6,667 nucleotides of DNA from Clostridia bacterium (GTDB lineage: Bacteria > Bacillota > Clostridia > Christensenellales > UBA1242), in NCBI GenBank assembly GCA_017537405.1, contig JAFYKU010000069.1, positions 1 to 6,667 of the forward strand, read 5' to 3'. The position numbers and the translations under genes are program-made. The notes beneath the pieces were generated by a model. The model was given only the letters and a program-made list of their open reading frames with translations. It made no database searches and was not told where the DNA came from. Shown here one piece after another: positions 5,219-6,667 of the stretch; position 1 is the stretch's first letter, and each line of letters begins with the position of its first letter.

Positions 5219-6577
5219 GCGTAATTCTCCAACAGCGCGCGGATGTAATTGTGTATCACGAATGTTAGTAATTCCGGTCATATACATCAACATGCGTTCA
5301 AAACCTAAACCATACCCACTGTGTGGTACCGTACCAAATTTACGCAAATCAAGATAACTATGGTAATTATCGATATTCATATTTCTAGCCTGCATTGCTG
5401 CAACTAATTTATCATAATCAGCTTCACGCTCACTACCACCGATAATTTCGCCCACGCCAGGTACCAACAAATCAGTTGCCGCCACGGTTTTACCATCTTC
5501 ATTTTGTTTCATGTAAAAAGCTTTAACATCACGCGGATAATTGACAACAAATACTGGTGATTTAAAATATTCATCAGTTAAATACCGTTCGTGTTCTGTT
5601 TGTAAATCAACACCCCATGTTACCGGATAATTAAAAGTCTTACCAGATTTTTGTAAAATTTCAATAGCCTCGATATAATCAATACGCACAAAATCATTAT
5701 CTGCTACTTGTTGCAATTTATTTATCAAACCTTTTTCATAGAAATTTTCAAAAAAAGCCATTTCGTCTGGACAAGTTGCTAAAACATCACGAATAATAAA
5801 TTTAATCATATCACGCACAACATCAATAATACCATCAATGTTAGTAAACGCAGCCTCGGCTTCAACCATCCAAAATTCAGCTGCGTGACGGGTGGTATTC
5901 GAATTTTCCGCACGGAATGTTGGACCGAATGTATAAACGCGCCCCAAAGCCATTGCTGCTTCTTCGGCTTCTAATTGACCAGAGACTGTTAAACTAGCAG
6001 GCGCACCAAAAAAGTGACCTTTGAAATCAGGTGCAACAACTTGGAAAGACTCACCAGCACCTTCAGCATCGCCACCAGTAATTAAAGGTGTGTGAATATA
6101 AAAATAACCTCTCTTTTGAAAGAAATTGTGAATTGCCATGGATAACGCATTACGCACACGCATGACAGCCATAAAGGTGTTTGTACGCACGCGCAAATGC
6201 GGAATCGTACGCAAGAATTCCAAACTGGTTTTCTTTTTTTGGATTGGATAATCCGCAGCACAATCACCAACAATGTTAATGACTTCCGCATTTATTTCGA
6301 TATTATTGGGGTTATTAAAAGCAGTCACCACGACGCCACTCACTGTTACTGCAACACCAAGATGCATTGCACGGCTCAAAGTTTCCTCATTGATTTTAGC
6401 ATTTGTCTCTTTTTCAATAACAATTTGCACTGGTTTAAAAGAACTGCCATCATTAATTTCCAAAAATGTTGTTGTTTTTGATTCGCGGCAATTTTTTACC
6501 CAACCAGAAACTTGCACAGTTTTACCAATGTAATCATTTTTTTTCGTTTTTAAATCTTGTATTTTAACATCTACCAT
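5216..6577 (-). CDS. asnS: Asparaginyl-tRNA synthetase
   Basis: This class IIb synthetase attaches asparagine to tRNA-Asn in the cytoplasm. It has 453 residues from the chosen start, close to the E. coli enzyme (466). Numbered from the earlier ATG at 6598 (460 residues): an N-terminal OB-fold with SGWVKNCRES (31-40) and FLEINDGSS (45-53); motif 1 ending FYIHTPLIT (166-174) with the AsnRS hallmark GDAEGAGE (176-183); LTVSGQLE (203-210); motif 2 TFRAENSNTTRHAAEFW (227-243); and motif 3 GYGLGFER (428-435). The C-terminal residues after motif 3 (DTQLHPRAVGELR) differ from the common DVIPFPRTP ending but keep the Pro-Arg. Start choice: neither ATG has a ribosome binding site, but a good promoter (TTGTCA, 17, TACAAT) would start the mRNA about 3 bases before ATG 6577, and that start puts the GWV motif at the same distance from the N-terminus as in E. 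coli. ATG 6598 lies inside that promoter. First gene of the asnS-aspS operon. Confidence 0.95.
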   Translation of the reverse strand: MVDVKIQDLKTKKNDYIGKTVQVSGWVKNCRESKTTTFLEINDGSSFKPVQIVIEKETNAKINEETLSRAMHLGVAVTVSGVVVTAFNNPNNIEINAEVINIVGDCAADYPIQKKKTSLEFLRTIPHLRVRTNTFMAVMRVRNALSMAIHNFFQKRGYFYIHTPLITGGDAEGAGESFQVVAPDFKGHFFGAPASLTVSGQLEAEEAAMALGRVYTFGPTFRAENSNTTRHAAEFWMVEAEAAFTNIDGIIDVVRDMIKFIIRDVLATCPDEMAFFENFYEKGLINKLQQVADNDFVRIDYIEAIEILQKSGKTFNYPVTWGVDLQTEHERYLTDEYFKSPVFVVNYPRDVKAFYMKQNEDGKTVAATDLLVPGVGEIIGGSEREADYDKLVAAMQARNMNIDNYHSYLDLRKFGTVPHSGYGLGFERMLMYMTGITNIRDTQLHPRAVGELR

Positions 6578-6586
6578 ATAAAAATT

Positions 6587-6615
6587 ATTGTAACTCATAA
6601 TTTATGATTTGACAA
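6587..6615 (-). promoter_or_regulatory. asnS: Promoter of the asnS-aspS operon
   Basis: On the - strand, TTGTCA (6615-6610) and TACAAT (6592-6587) are 17 bases apart, each matching consensus at 5 of 6 positions. Transcription would begin near 6580, almost on the ATG at 6577, so the message would be nearly leaderless. No T-box or riboswitch leader fits between this promoter and the gene. Confidence 0.6.
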
Positions 6616-6637
6616 ACCCCAATCTTTCGGTTATTAT
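6609..6637 (+). promoter_or_regulatory. Divergent promoter reading out of the window
   Basis: On the + strand, a perfect -35 TTGACA (6609-6614) is followed after 17 bases by TATTAT (6632-6637), the left half of the palindrome TTATTATAATAA (6631-6642). Its -35 overlaps that of the asnS promoter. The transcript would begin near G6643 or G6644; the gene it serves is outside the window. Confidence 0.6.
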
Positions 6638-6667
6638 AATAAGGTTAGCGTTACCTGCTCTGGTAGC

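Noticed and set aside
6197..6533. Two overlapping + strand frames opposite asnS
   Set aside because: They are antisense shadows of the conserved AsnRS N-terminal half; low-complexity hydrophobic content comes from the reverse complement.
6605..6667. T-box or amino-acid riboswitch ahead of asnS
   Set aside because: The promoter is too close to the gene for a structured leader, and no T-box sequence or anti-terminator pair is visible.

Overview
The window looks like a chromosomal stretch of a low-GC Gram-positive bacterium (Bacillota: Clostridia, Erysipelotrichia or a mollicute-like relative; I cannot go finer). The support is AT-rich DNA, strong AAGGAGG-type ribosome binding sites, intrinsic terminators with long T runs, CCA-encoded tRNA genes and a DegV-family protein. 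TGG codons and TAA stops give no sign of a recoded TGA.

Layout, left to right. (1) 1-1350 looks like one edge of a mobile element. It holds the C-terminal part of a large serine recombinase on the + strand (cut by the window edge) and, converging on it, a very AT-rich gene for a one-pass membrane protein of unknown role. (2) 1353-1639 holds two seryl-tRNA genes that point away from each other: tRNA-Ser(UGA) on the - strand, with a clear promoter and its own terminator, and tRNA-Ser(GGA) on the + strand. (3) A DegV-family fatty-acid-binding protein gene begins 37 bases after tRNA-Ser(GGA), with no obvious promoter of its own, and ends at a hairpin that can work in both directions. (4) 2601-3911 on the - strand holds two genes I do not recognise: a 304-residue soluble protein followed by a 99-residue protein whose frame is broken at a run of six T. 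A perfect 8-bp palindrome lies in front of the pair; it could be the terminator of the synthetase operon, an operator on the promoter of the pair, or both. (5) 3944-6577 on the - strand is a two-gene operon, asnS then aspS. The AspRS is the short archaeal/eukaryal-like form without the bacterial insertion domain. The genes are 9 bases apart and the aspS ribosome binding site overlaps the asnS stop codon. (6) 6587-6667 holds two divergent promoters placed symmetrically around one shared -35 region: one drives asnS with an almost leaderless mRNA, the other drives something beyond the right edge that starts with an unusually GC-rich stretch.

Functionally, the core is translation: two seryl-tRNAs plus asparaginyl- and aspartyl-tRNA synthetases. 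A lipid-handling protein is interspersed and accessory DNA lies beside the tRNA genes. The best leads for something undescribed are the unknown 304/99-residue gene pair with its palindrome and frame break, and the membrane protein at the tRNA-Ser junction. I saw no CRISPR array, insertion sequence or riboswitch, and there is no gene-free stretch longer than 300 bases.
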